A stretch of DNA of 6,366 nucleotides, from assembly GCA_017632755.1 (NCBI GenBank), contig JAGBQU010000095.1, positions 1 to 6,366 of the forward strand. The letters are read 5' to 3'. This stretch comes from Lachnospiraceae bacterium. GTDB taxonomy: Bacteria > Bacillota_A > Clostridia > Lachnospirales > Lachnospiraceae. A program made the position numbers and the translations under genes. Under the pieces are notes generated by a model. The model saw only the letters and a program-made list of their open reading frames with translations, had not been told where the DNA came from and did not search any database. Of this stretch, positions 1 to 4,077 are shown piece by piece; within the stretch, counting starts at the first letter, position 1, and every line of letters starts with the position of its first letter.

Positions 1-131
1 CGGGTGATCTCCCTGTCCGAGTTGTAGCCGATTTCCGACACCTCGAAACGGTCAAAGCATTTTCCATCCTTGATGTTGCACATTTCGGCAGGTATCCACG
101 TAAACGGCGCCGTGTAAAGTTCTCTTCCAAT
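1..131 (-). CDS. 3' exon (partial) of Sak/RAD52-like single-strand annealing protein
   Basis: This is the second exon of the split recombination gene and runs off the left edge. Read on the minus strand from 131, it encodes IGRELYTAPFTWIPAEMC, then continues to GYNSDREIT at the edge. Joined in frame to the exon ending at 933, it restores the KRACFNWG-IGRELY block. That block is the most conserved motif of the phage Sak/RAD52-type annealing proteins (KRA...WGIGR.LY). No start codon or ribosome site lies at its 5' end, and the sequence begins exactly where the intron ends, so it is not a separate gene. 43 full codons are visible; the C-terminal part of the protein lies outside the window. Frame and motif continuity are seen directly; family membership is from known motifs. 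Confidence 0.9.
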   Translation of the reverse strand, partial: MGRELYTAPFTWIPAEMCNIKDGKCFDRFEVSEIGYNSDREIT

Positions 132-254
132 CGTTTACTCTCGCCCTTCTTTTCGAGCGAGAACTGACTATATCTTAACCGCGATAGCGGTCAATCCTTT
201 TCGAACGGCGTACCAATAGCCGCCCTACTCTTTTGCAAGATAGTCGATACAGGT

Positions 255-785
255 TCAAACATAGTTCCACGGATAACCGCCGATAGTATGCCTTTTCCCG
301 TTACAAACTGATGAAACACCAGCAATGCCAGAAACTTTGTTTTTTACCAGCCCCTGTGCCGCAAGCCATTCTCCTGCGTCTGAAATGCTTTTAAAAGCAT
401 GTATTCCGTTCGACACTGCTTTCCTTGTTATTTCGCTGTGCTCACGCAAAGGCCACTGATTGATTCCTTTGTGATACGCATGTTTCATATTTCCTGAATG
501 TGTCACCCATTCAAGATTGCTAAGACAGTTGTTCGCCCTATTGCTGTCCTTGTGATTGACTTCCGGTAAATTATCAGGATTTGGTATAAACGCTTCTGCG
601 ACAAGTCTATGCACAGATGTCCTCACAGTACTTCCAAGACATTTGTTTTCAAACTTCACGCGAATATAGCCATTCTTTTCAAGGTATCCGTGCACCGGTT
701 TTTTTGATTTAACATTCCTGATTTCGCCTTTTTCGTTGATTTCATAAAGATAGTTCAAGGACTTGATTTTTCTGTATTCGCTCAC
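255..785 (-). CDS. Intron-encoded NUMOD4-HNH homing endonuclease (176 aa)
   Basis: This is a DNA endonuclease expected to cut the intronless allele of the annealing-protein gene so that the intron is copied in. The N-terminus (about 3-45, YRKIKSLNYLYEINEKGEI) is NUMOD4-like. Residues 58-104 form an HNH_3-type nuclease core: VHRLVAEAF, then VNHKDSN (H78), NLEWVT and a downstream N/H pair (N99, H102). Residues 127-176 are a NUMOD1-like DNA-binding tail ending in VCNGKRHTIGGYPWNYV. The start is GTG at 785, chosen because AAAGGAGGTG sits five bases upstream and the NUMOD4 domain begins at once. The gene is inside the intron, in the loop closed by P6. Its last nine codons overlap the 3' strands of P6 and P6a, so translation and ribozyme folding may compete. 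The frame is intact and all nuclease residues seem present, so it is probably active; the cut site is not known. Confidence 0.93.
   Translation of the reverse strand: MSEYRKIKSLNYLYEINEKGEIRNVKSKKPVHGYLEKNGYIRVKFENKCLGSTVRTSVHRLVAEAFIPNPDNLPEVNHKDSNRANNCLSNLEWVTHSGNMKHAYHKGINQWPLREHSEITRKAVSNGIHAFKSISDAGEWLAAQGLVKNKVSGIAGVSSVCNGKRHTIGGYPWNYV
257..281 (-). other. 3' strands of intron P6/P6a inside the endonuclease gene
   Basis: CUAUGUUU (264-257) is fully complementary to AAACAUAG (820-813), and GGCGGUU (281-275) to AACCGCC (812-806). The two helices are stacked on the 5' side and separated by ten bases on the 3' side. They enclose the reading frame in one large loop, which fits P6 and P6a. 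The 3' strands include the endonuclease stop codon and its last eight or so sense codons. Confidence 0.75.
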
Positions 786-917
786 TTTTTCACCTCCTTT
801 CTCTTGGCGGTTCTATGTTTGCTTCCCACGGGATTCCCGTTTCAGAGTCCCCCGTTAGCTGACGCATATTTTTTCTTTACTTGCGTCAACCCCGGTGGCT
901 ACCGGAAAGAATTGTAA

Positions 918-936
918 GGGCATTGATTAAATACCC
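918..936 (-). other. Intron P1 and guide sequence defining the 5' splice site
   Basis: On the minus strand, exon bases GGGU (936-933) face GCCC (921-918), giving three G-C pairs and the terminal U.G pair typical of group I 5' splice sites. The guide's upstream neighbour UCAAU (926-922) can pair with AUUGG at the start of the 3' exon (131-127), aligning both exons on one guide. The first three intron bases (AUU) are the same as the first three of the 3' exon. The splice point could therefore be written three bases later by sequence alone, but the U.G pair, the P10 and the terminal G all favour 933/932 and 132/131. Confidence 0.85.
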
Positions 937-1241
937 CAGTTAAAGCATGCGCGTTTGAAGCTGTCCGACGCGAGGCCCTTCTCCTTTTCTGTGTTGGACT
1001 CTGTACCCGTGTCCTCTTTCGAGATCCACTGCTTTTTCTCATCGTCCCAAATTGAGACTACGCAGTTTGCGTTGTCTCTTGTATGGGATCTCGTCCAGTT
1101 CATCGGCCCCACCGTTTTGTCGAGCAGGGCCATGTCTACACGTGCATTCTTGTAGAGCAGCAGCACGAGTCCGTTGCTCTTGACCGACTGGATCCTGCAA
1201 TCGATGTCCTTTGCCCGCAGCAGCGGGAATTCAAGTTTCAT
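933..1241 (-). CDS. 5' exon of Sak/RAD52-like single-strand annealing protein
   Basis: Encodes residues 1-103 of a phage DNA-annealing protein, which would pair complementary single strands during phage recombination and genome repair in the cytoplasm. It starts at MKLEFPLL (ATG 1241), with AAGGAGG seven bases upstream. The start overlaps the end of the preceding 72-aa gene by 11 bases, suggesting coupled translation. Visible family features are VDMALLDKTVGPMNW (35-49), a beta-rich CVVSIWDDEKKQWISKED stretch (60-77), and KEKGLASDSFKRACFNWG (86-103), matching the KG.SD..KRA...WGIGR pattern of Sak-type proteins. The exon ends on a complete codon (GGT). Read straight through, the frame gives a 104-residue product ending in isoleucine and a stop, which would lack the motif. 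The family is assigned from motif memory, not a search; other RAD52-superfamily annealing proteins are the alternative. Confidence 0.88.
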
Positions 1242-1449
1242 TGTGCTCCTCCTTATATCTCCAAGCGTATCCGTAAGCTGTCCAGTGCCGGCTATGCTTA
1301 TCCCTCTTTCCTTCGTGGTCTTCACAAACGAGCCTGATCGTTGACGGATCGCCGTACATAGCCCGCCCGGCATCAGCGATCGATTCAAACTCCGCGATCA
1401 CTTCCAGCGTGTCCCTGTCCAGCTGGAGCACTGACCTTTTTGCTCTCAT
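1231..1449 (-). CDS. Small protein made of a single NUMOD1-like DNA-binding domain (72 aa)
   Basis: A 72-residue protein that is essentially one domain: VLQLDRDTLEVIAEFESIADAGRAM, then STIRLVCED, then a C-terminal TAYGYAWRYKEE. This is the layout of NUMOD1/IENR1 modules, helix-turn-helix units that usually sit at the C-terminus of homing endonucleases. The tail of the intron endonuclease in this window has the same skeleton (FKSISDAG ... VC ... GGYPWNYV). No nuclease motif is present. Its ATG overlaps the Gp157 stop in an ATGA junction, and its end overlaps the annealing-protein start by 11 bases, so it is embedded in the operon and probably translationally coupled. It may be a domesticated endonuclease remnant, or a DNA-binding helper of the neighbouring recombination genes. 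The domain call is fairly sure; the role is not known. Confidence 0.8.
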   Translation of the reverse strand: MRAKRSVLQLDRDTLEVIAEFESIADAGRAMYGDPSTIRLVCEDHEGKRDKHSRHWTAYGYAWRYKEEHNET

Positions 1450-1931
1450 CGGATTCTCAGGCTGGTGCCCTGCTCCAGGTGCGCGATCCCTGACAAATCA
1501 TGTCCGTCCGTGATCGCCTGCTTGATCGCTGTCTTGTCAACCTTCGGCGGCTGCGGGATCAAAAACTGTTCAGGGATGTTATCAGTCTCCAGCACCACAG
1601 AGGGCGGGTTCTTCTGGATACCGAACGAAAACAGCGTAGTCTTGATCTTCGCCTTGCCGGTCAGCTCCATCGCATATTTGAGCCGGTTCTTCAGGTAGTC
1701 GCTCCGGCTCTCCAGGAGTCTGGCTCTCTCCTGCAGTCTGGCTGCCTCCGTCTTGATCGCGTCGGCCTCTGCCTGCATGGTCTTGATCACTTTGGCGTAT
1801 CCGTCCGCCTTCTCTTCAATTTCTCCTTCCAGACCCTCCAGCGTGTCGCTCACCGCCTGTTCGTCAGCGTCCGGATCTTCTGCCAGGGTAAGCAGTTCGA
1901 GGTACTGCCCTGTAAGTTCGTATAGCGTCAT
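1446..1931 (-). CDS. Siphovirus Gp157-family protein (161 aa)
   Basis: A member of the phage Gp157 family, named after a Streptococcus thermophilus phage protein; carriage has been linked in family descriptions to increased phage resistance, but the molecular role is unknown. The protein opens with MTLYELTGQYLELLTLAEDP, has a long charged helical stretch (about 25-95) likely to form a coiled coil, then SFGIQKNPPSVVLE and a C-terminal IPEQFLIPQPPKVDKTAIKQAI segment, all typical of the family. The ATG at 1931 is chosen over longer upstream frames because the N-terminus matches the family and GGGGGTGAT precedes it; the upstream sequence is read as a different small gene. It overlaps that gene by one base (TGATG) and the next gene by four (ATGA). 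In phages it is commonly next to recombination genes, as here. Confidence 0.88.
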   Translation of the reverse strand: MTLYELTGQYLELLTLAEDPDADEQAVSDTLEGLEGEIEEKADGYAKVIKTMQAEADAIKTEAARLQERARLLESRSDYLKNRLKYAMELTGKAKIKTTLFSFGIQKNPPSVVLETDNIPEQFLIPQPPKVDKTAIKQAITDGHDLSGIAHLEQGTSLRIR

Positions 1932-2110
1932 CAGATCACCCCCAATACCATCAGCGTGATCCCGCTGCCGATCAGGCACCCGCTGACGAGCATCAGTGCA
2001 GCCATGATCCGGCCATATCTCTTTTCGTGCTCCAGCGCCTCGATGTGTCTGATGCGGGCCGACTTCCTCCGATTGAGCGACCCCTGTGCCATGTACTCGA
2101 TACGGTCCAT
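1931..2110 (-). CDS. Small membrane protein, unknown function (59 aa)
   Basis: Begins MDRIEYMAQGSLNRRKSARIRHIEALEHEKRYGRI and finishes with a hydrophobic run, IMAALMLVSGCLIGSGITLM continuing to VLGVI (about 35-59), long enough for one membrane span. The N-terminal half is strongly basic, so it would be expected on the cytoplasmic face. A clear AAAGGAG lies five bases before the ATG, and the stop shares one base with the Gp157 start, which supports a real, coupled gene. I do not recognise a family. Similar short, single-span proteins are common in phage early operons, and the upstream 107-aa protein also ends in a membrane segment. Confidence 0.75.
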   Translation of the reverse strand: MDRIEYMAQGSLNRRKSARIRHIEALEHEKRYGRIMAALMLVSGCLIGSGITLMVLGVI

Positions 2111-2131
2111 GTGTCTCCTTTCCGGGCCAAT

Positions 2132-2154
2132 AAAAAAGGCCCCTTGCCGGGACC
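2132..2154 (-). terminator. Intrinsic terminator or attenuator inside the early operon
   Basis: On the minus strand GGUCCC (2154-2149) and GGGGCC (2143-2138) form a six-pair stem with a five-base loop, followed directly by six U residues. The second G-C-rich arm includes a U.G pair that would be a mismatch on the other strand, so the signal belongs to leftward transcription. It lies 40 bases after the 107-aa gene and before the ribosome site of the 59-aa gene, and would reduce expression of Gp157 and annealing genes unless read through. Confidence 0.75.
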
Positions 2155-2193
2155 TGTTGAAAATGTCCCCGGCCTGTTAATGTGTTACGGCTC

Positions 2194-2517
2194 TTATCTG
2201 AGCCAACTCGCAATCATAACGCCGAACGTAATGCCGGCGAAAAATGCGCTTGCTACATAGTACAGATACTCCAGCTTAAGGCGGTCAATAGTGCGGGCCT
2301 GCTTTGCGGCCTGCGCAATCGCCATCCTCTGACGGCTTGCCCGCCACTCGCTGACCTTGCCCATCGGGCTAAAGTCAAGCACGCGCTCCGGCTCCGCCTT
2401 TTTCGGCGCTGCCTTCCTGGTCGGCTTCGTAGCCGGCACCATCGTGGTGGTTTCTACAGTAGTTTCTGCTGCCTTGGTTGCTGCGGTTTCAATCTTGCTC
2501 ATTGCCTTTCTTGCCAT
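2194..2517 (-). CDS. Lys/Ala/Thr-rich protein with C-terminal membrane anchor (107 aa)
   Basis: No family recognised. The first 45 residues are low complexity, rich in Ala, Thr and Lys (KAAETTVETTTMVPATKPTR), and look disordered. Residues 46-83 hold a more regular helical segment (WRASRQRMAIAQAAKQARTI). Residues 84-105 (YLYYVASAFFAGITFGVMIA) make a single membrane span, with only an arginine after it. This resembles a tail-anchored topology with a cytoplasmic soluble part. The ATG at 2517 was chosen because AAAGGAG sits eight bases upstream; an in-frame start at 2553 lacks one. It is followed by a strong hairpin plus U-tract. Its position next to the 59-aa membrane protein suggests a paired role at the cell envelope, but that is only inference. 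Confidence 0.72.
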   Translation of the reverse strand: MARKAMSKIETAATKAAETTVETTTMVPATKPTRKAAPKKAEPERVLDFSPMGKVSEWRASRQRMAIAQAAKQARTIDRLKLEYLYYVASAFFAGITFGVMIASWLR

Positions 2518-2521
2518 GGTG

Positions 2522-2599
2522 TTATCTCCTTTCAAGTTGAGACCGGGGGACATTATTCAGTTTTGAAATGTGCGAGGATTTATATTCAAAGTTCATCAT
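2522..2599 (-). CDS. Possible 25-aa coupled micro-ORF
   Basis: An ATGATGA junction at the end of the 43-aa gene could restart translation and give a 25-residue peptide (MMNFEYKSSHISKLNNVPRS and five more). Its stop codon lies within the ribosome site region of the next gene. There is no clear ribosome site of its own, only overlap with the preceding stop, and no recognisable domain. It may be chance; the alternative is plain spacer. Confidence 0.2.
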   Translation of the reverse strand: MMNFEYKSSHISKLNNVPRSQLERR

Positions 2600-2727
2600 G
2601 CGGTTTTGCCCTCTATCTCAACCCGATCAGGGGATTGTTTAATTGTTACCTTTATTTGCTGGCCTGTCTTGCGGCTGAGGATGATGCTCAGCGCTTCGGC
2701 CAGTCTGTCCTTGTCCGGCTGGTTCAT
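2596..2727 (-). CDS. Small unknown phage early protein (43 aa)
   Basis: Encodes MNQPDKDRLAEALSIILSRK followed by TGQQIKVTIKQSPDRVEIEGKTA. The first half predicts an amphipathic helix and the second half two short beta strands with alternating charged and aliphatic residues. It is short, but the start has a near-perfect ribosome site (AAGGAGGT, seven bases before the ATG), and it is collinear with the other early genes, so I regard it as real. No family recognised. Two copies of the operator-like repeat lie just upstream (2744-2791), so its expression, or that of everything downstream, may be under the phage repressor as well. Confidence 0.65.
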   Translation of the reverse strand: MNQPDKDRLAEALSIILSRKTGQQIKVTIKQSPDRVEIEGKTA

Positions 2728-2743
2728 CTCCCCACCTCCTTGG

Positions 2744-2791
2744 TGACTATTTGTCATCGCCTGTCGGAATGCGGAATGTGATTATTCATCA
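2744..2791. promoter_or_regulatory. Two operator-like repeats between the Cro-like gene and the 43-aa gene
   Basis: TGACTATTTGTCA at 2744-2756 and TGATTATTCATCA at 2779-2791 match the near-palindromes of the divergent control region (12 of 13 bases each against the 3567 copy or its 3531 relative). Their centres are 35 bp apart, against 36 bp for the main pair at 3531-3579. The right copy overlaps the 3' end of the Cro-like gene. I see no good -35/-10 pair here, so the sites may act by looping or roadblock, or serve a weak promoter. Confidence 0.6.
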
Positions 2792-2988
2792 ACCTTCTGC
2801 CGAAAAAAAATATCCTCCCGCTCCTCCGCTGTGAGACGGAGATAGTCGGATATCGCAGCGACTTCGGACATTTTGAACTGCAGATCTCCGTTGATCTTCC
2901 GTGTAAGCGTGTACGGTGCAATCCCTATCCGATCAGCCACCGCCCGCAGCTTAATGCCGCGGTCTCGTATAACCTCCGATAGTGTCAT
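2782..2988 (-). CDS. Cro-like XRE-family helix-turn-helix protein (68 aa)
   Basis: A short DNA-binding protein formed almost wholly by one XRE-type domain. LRAVADRIGIAPYTLTRKIN (14-33) reads as the two helices of a helix-turn-helix, followed by MSEVAAISDYLRLTAEERED, the helices that close the domain. It ends in IFFRQKVDE with no second domain. The ATG at 2988 has AAAGGAGGT six bases upstream. It is transcribed leftward, opposite to the larger XRE repressor at 3661, and lies third in the leftward operon, which fits a Cro-like regulator that turns off the repressor or tempers early transcription. Which operators it uses is not shown. An alternative role is an activator or excisionase-like factor. 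Confidence 0.85.
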   Translation of the reverse strand: MTLSEVIRDRGIKLRAVADRIGIAPYTLTRKINGDLQFKMSEVAAISDYLRLTAEEREDIFFRQKVDE

Positions 2989-3039
2989 GCCGGCACCTCC
3001 TTTCTTTTGTTTGTACTGGTCTGTCGACCGATCCCACGC

Positions 3040-3058
3040 GGCCGGATTTGCACCGGCC
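3040..3058 (-). other. GC-rich hairpin before the Cro-like gene
   Basis: GGCCGG and CCGGCC form a perfect six-pair stem around a seven-base loop in the 90-bp spacer between the 58-aa gene and the Cro-like gene. There is no U-tract on the leftward strand, so it is not a standard terminator; it could stabilise an RNA end or modulate the downstream ribosome site. Confidence 0.5.
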
Positions 3059-3078
3059 TTTCAGCGTCTTGCCGTGGT

Positions 3079-3255
3079 TTAGTGGATCTCTTGGATGCAG
3101 CGGTCATCATCGATCACTTTGATGTAGGCGTTTTCGTAACCTTCCGCCTTAAGTTCCCGGACCATCTGCATCGCCATATCCAGGTCCCAGGCTCCGGTAC
3201 CCAGATCATCGTCCTGAGCGTCTATCACGACTGCATACCACTTTCTGCTTCCCAT
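3079..3255 (-). CDS. Small acidic phage protein, unknown function (58 aa)
   Basis: Encodes MGSRKWYAVVIDAQDDDLGT, then GAWDLDMAMQMVRELKAEGY and ENAYIKVIDDDRCIQEIH. The pattern (a beta strand ending in an acidic turn, D-x-GTGAWDL, a helix, then a strand with ID-D) resembles small proteins often seen in phage and plasmid early regions of Firmicutes, whose function is not known to me. The ATG at 3255 is preferred over the in-frame upstream start at 3282 because AAAGGAAA lies just before it and the MMAGQKGKH extension looks like leader sequence. It sits second in the leftward operon, between two spacers that each contain GC-rich hairpins. Confidence 0.7.
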   Translation of the reverse strand: MGSRKWYAVVIDAQDDDLGTGAWDLDMAMQMVRELKAEGYENAYIKVIDDDRCIQEIH

Positions 3256-3285
3256 GTGCTTTCCTTTCTGGCCTGCCATCATCAG

Positions 3286-3324
3286 ACCGGGTAGGCCGTT
3301 TCCCGGTTACGGGCTTGCGCCCGT
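3286..3324 (-). other. Two tandem GC-rich hairpins between early genes
   Basis: In leftward RNA, ACGGGC and GCCCGU (3324-3319 with 3314-3309) close a GCAA tetraloop, a stable GNRA hairpin. Directly after it, ACCGGG and CCCGGU (3307-3302 with 3291-3286) form a second six-pair stem with a ten-base loop. Neither has a U-tract. They fill the 76-bp spacer between the two 58-aa genes and may be processing or stability elements. Confidence 0.5.
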
Positions 3325-3331
3325 TTCGGCT

Positions 3332-3508
3332 TTACTCTGCGATTGCCTGCAGCTTTGCGTCGATGATTTTGTACAGTTCCTCCGCTTCCTCGTCCGTCAG
3401 GCTCCGAAAGTCCCGCCTGCTTACCGTAACGCCGCATCTGGCAAATTCCAGCCCGGCTTTCGTGGTCGTGGTCTTAAGCTCCTCCAAAATCTCTGCATAA
3501 CGTGTCAT
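3332..3508 (-). CDS. First gene of the leftward early operon, unknown (58 aa)
   Basis: Encodes MTRYAEILEELKTTTTKAGL, EFARCGVTVSRRDFRSLTDE and EAEELYKIIDAKLQAIAE. It appears all-helical: an N-terminal helix (1-12) and a C-terminal acidic helix (39-57), with a basic middle section. No domain recognised. The ATG at 3508 is chosen because GAAAGGAG lies eight bases upstream; the longer frame begins at TTG 3544, which overlaps the probable transcription start and an operator, so it is unlikely to be used. As the gene nearest to the leftward promoter it would be the first expressed after derepression. Small proteins in this place are often anti-repressors or host-takeover factors, but nothing in the sequence proves that. 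Confidence 0.68.
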   Translation of the reverse strand: MTRYAEILEELKTTTTKAGLEFARCGVTVSRRDFRSLTDEEAEELYKIIDAKLQAIAE

Positions 3509-3530
3509 GGTGCTTTCTCCTTTCGCGAGG

Positions 3531-3543
3531 TGATTATTTATCA
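3531..3543. promoter_or_regulatory. Operator copy 1 at the leftward transcription start
   Basis: TGATTATTTATCA is a perfect inverted repeat of TGAT/ATCA around five bases. It overlaps the expected start site of the leftward promoter and would block early transcription when bound. Its centre lies 36 bp from the next copy. Confidence 0.72.
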
Positions 3544-3552
3544 ACCACCCTC

Positions 3553-3580
3553 AGTATAACATAGGTTGATTATTTGTCAA
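3553..3580 (-). promoter_or_regulatory. Leftward early promoter
   Basis: On the minus strand a consensus -35 TTGACA (3580-3575) and a near-consensus -10 TATACT (3558-3553) are separated by 16 bp. Transcription would start near 3546 and run into the 58-aa gene at 3508. Operator copies at 3567-3579 and 3531-3543 cover the -35 and the start region. Confidence 0.85.
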
Positions 3581-3582
3581 CC
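3564..3582. promoter_or_regulatory. Operator copy 2 over the leftward -35 box
   Basis: GGTTGA and TCAACC form a perfect inverted repeat around seven bases, with TGATTATTTGTCA (3567-3579) at its core. It overlaps the leftward -35 box. It is the most symmetric copy of the set and probably the strongest repressor site. Confidence 0.8.
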
Positions 3583-3608
3583 GTTTTTTTGCGTTTTCAT
3601 CATTTTTT

Positions 3609-3626
3609 GGTTGCTTTATTGTCACC
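3609..3626. promoter_or_regulatory. Operator copy 3 over the rightward promoter
   Basis: GGTTGCTTTATTGTCACC is a diverged copy: its core (3612-3624) matches 10 of 13 bases of copy 2. It overlaps the proposed -35 of the repressor promoter, which would allow autoregulation or shut-off by the Cro-like protein. Confidence 0.6.
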
Positions 3627-3639
3627 TTGGTGCTATTTT
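3611..3639 (+). promoter_or_regulatory. Probable rightward repressor promoter
   Basis: TTGCTT (3611-3616) and an extended -10 TGCTATTTT (3631-3639) are 17 bp apart. The start would fall near 3646, leaving only a very short leader before the AAGGAGGTGA ribosome site and the ATG at 3661. It is weaker than the leftward promoter, as expected for a maintenance promoter. Confidence 0.55.
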
Positions 3640-3660
3640 AAGATCGAAGGAGGTGATACC

Positions 3661-4077
3661 ATGCCAGCGGCAAAGCCTGCTACAAGGAAAACGTTCGGCC
3701 AACGCGTGAAGCACCTGCGGGCAAAAAATAACATGACGCAGGAAGAACTAGCCAAACGTGTAGGTTATACATCAAAGTCGACCATAGCCAAGATAGAGGC
3801 GGACAAGGTCGGAGCTGTAAGTGACAAACTGAGCGAGCTTGCCGAAGCTCTGGGGACCACGGCTGACTACTTGCTTGGCGGCGACGAGGAACCAAAAGAA
3901 ATCAAAGAAGTGCAGCGGATCATGAAAAGAATTGACAACGACAAGAGAAACCAGATCCTGACATTCGCGAGGTATATAGAAGTGCTCGCACAAAACAGCG
4001 ACATCAGTCTGGTGCCGCAAAAAGGAAGGAGAATGAGCGATGATCAGAGCGGCAATATACGCAAGAGTCTCGACTGA
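3661..4077 (+). CDS. CI-like XRE-family transcriptional repressor (138 aa)
   Basis: The likely lysogeny repressor. Residues 11-72 form an XRE helix-turn-helix domain: FGQRVKHLRAKNNMTQEELA, then KRVGYTSKSTIAKIEADK and LSELAEALGTTADYLLGG, a textbook Cro/CI-type signature. Residues 78-112 form a helical tail (IKEVQRIMKRIDNDKRNQIL) that may serve for dimerisation. There is no S24 peptidase domain, so RecA-driven self-cleavage is not expected. The start at 3661 has AAGGAGGTGA immediately upstream; an earlier in-frame start at 3574 would lie in the operators. The gene faces the leftward operon across the operator region, and its last 38 bases overlap the serine recombinase start, so the two are co-transcribed. 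That it binds the TGATTATTTGTCA sites is inferred from position. Confidence 0.9.
   Translation: MPAAKPATRKTFGQRVKHLRAKNNMTQEELAKRVGYTSKSTIAKIEADKVGAVSDKLSELAEALGTTADYLLGGDEEPKEIKEVQRIMKRIDNDKRNQILTFARYIEVLAQNSDISLVPQKGRRMSDDQSGNIRKSLD

Larger units (their letters stand above)
132..932 (-). ncRNA. Group I self-splicing intron carrying an HNH homing endonuclease gene
   Basis: An 801-nt intron interrupts the annealing-protein gene. The 5' exon end GGGU (936-933) pairs with intron GCCC (921-918), placing a U.G wobble at the splice site (P1). The adjacent intron UCAAU (926-922) pairs with the first 3' exon bases AUUGG (131-127), a P10. The last intron base is G (132). Near the 3' end, GACUA (245-241) and the classic AAGAUAUAGUC element (176-166) form P7. 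CUCGCUC/GGGCGAG (161-155 with 146-140) makes P9, and ACCGC/GCGGU (191-187 with 182-178) a P8-like stem. ACGGG/CCCGU (855-851 with 832-828) is a likely P4. Hairpins at 905-892 and 888-860 fit P2-type stems. P3 is not assigned firmly: GCAAG (884-880) with CUUGC (239-235) is a candidate but overlaps the 888-860 hairpin. If unspliced, the exon reads one intron codon and then stops (ATT TAA). Splicing itself is inferred. Confidence 0.9.

Noticed and set aside
927..929. The stop codon after FNWGI as the true end of a short annealing protein, that is, a truncated pseudogene.
   Set aside because: The missing motif and downstream protein resume in frame after an insert with group I splice-site pairings, so a spliced gene explains it better.
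1932..2213. N-terminal extension of Gp157 by 94 residues.
   Set aside because: The added part is low-similarity, Arg/His-rich sequence that overlaps the 59-aa gene and the terminator; the Gp157 family starts at the internal ATG.
2632..2649. GATTGTTTAATTGTTACC, faintly like the operators.
   Set aside because: It matches the core poorly, has little symmetry and lies within the 43-aa gene.
2182..2781. A 199-codon open frame on the plus strand.
   Set aside because: It runs against two ribosome-site-preceded minus-strand genes and a terminator, is Cys-rich without pattern, and has no domain.
3040..3058. The hairpin with loop UGCAAAU resembles a tRNA T-arm on the minus strand.
   Set aside because: The loop lacks the second conserved U, and no anticodon arm, D arm or acceptor stem can be placed around it.
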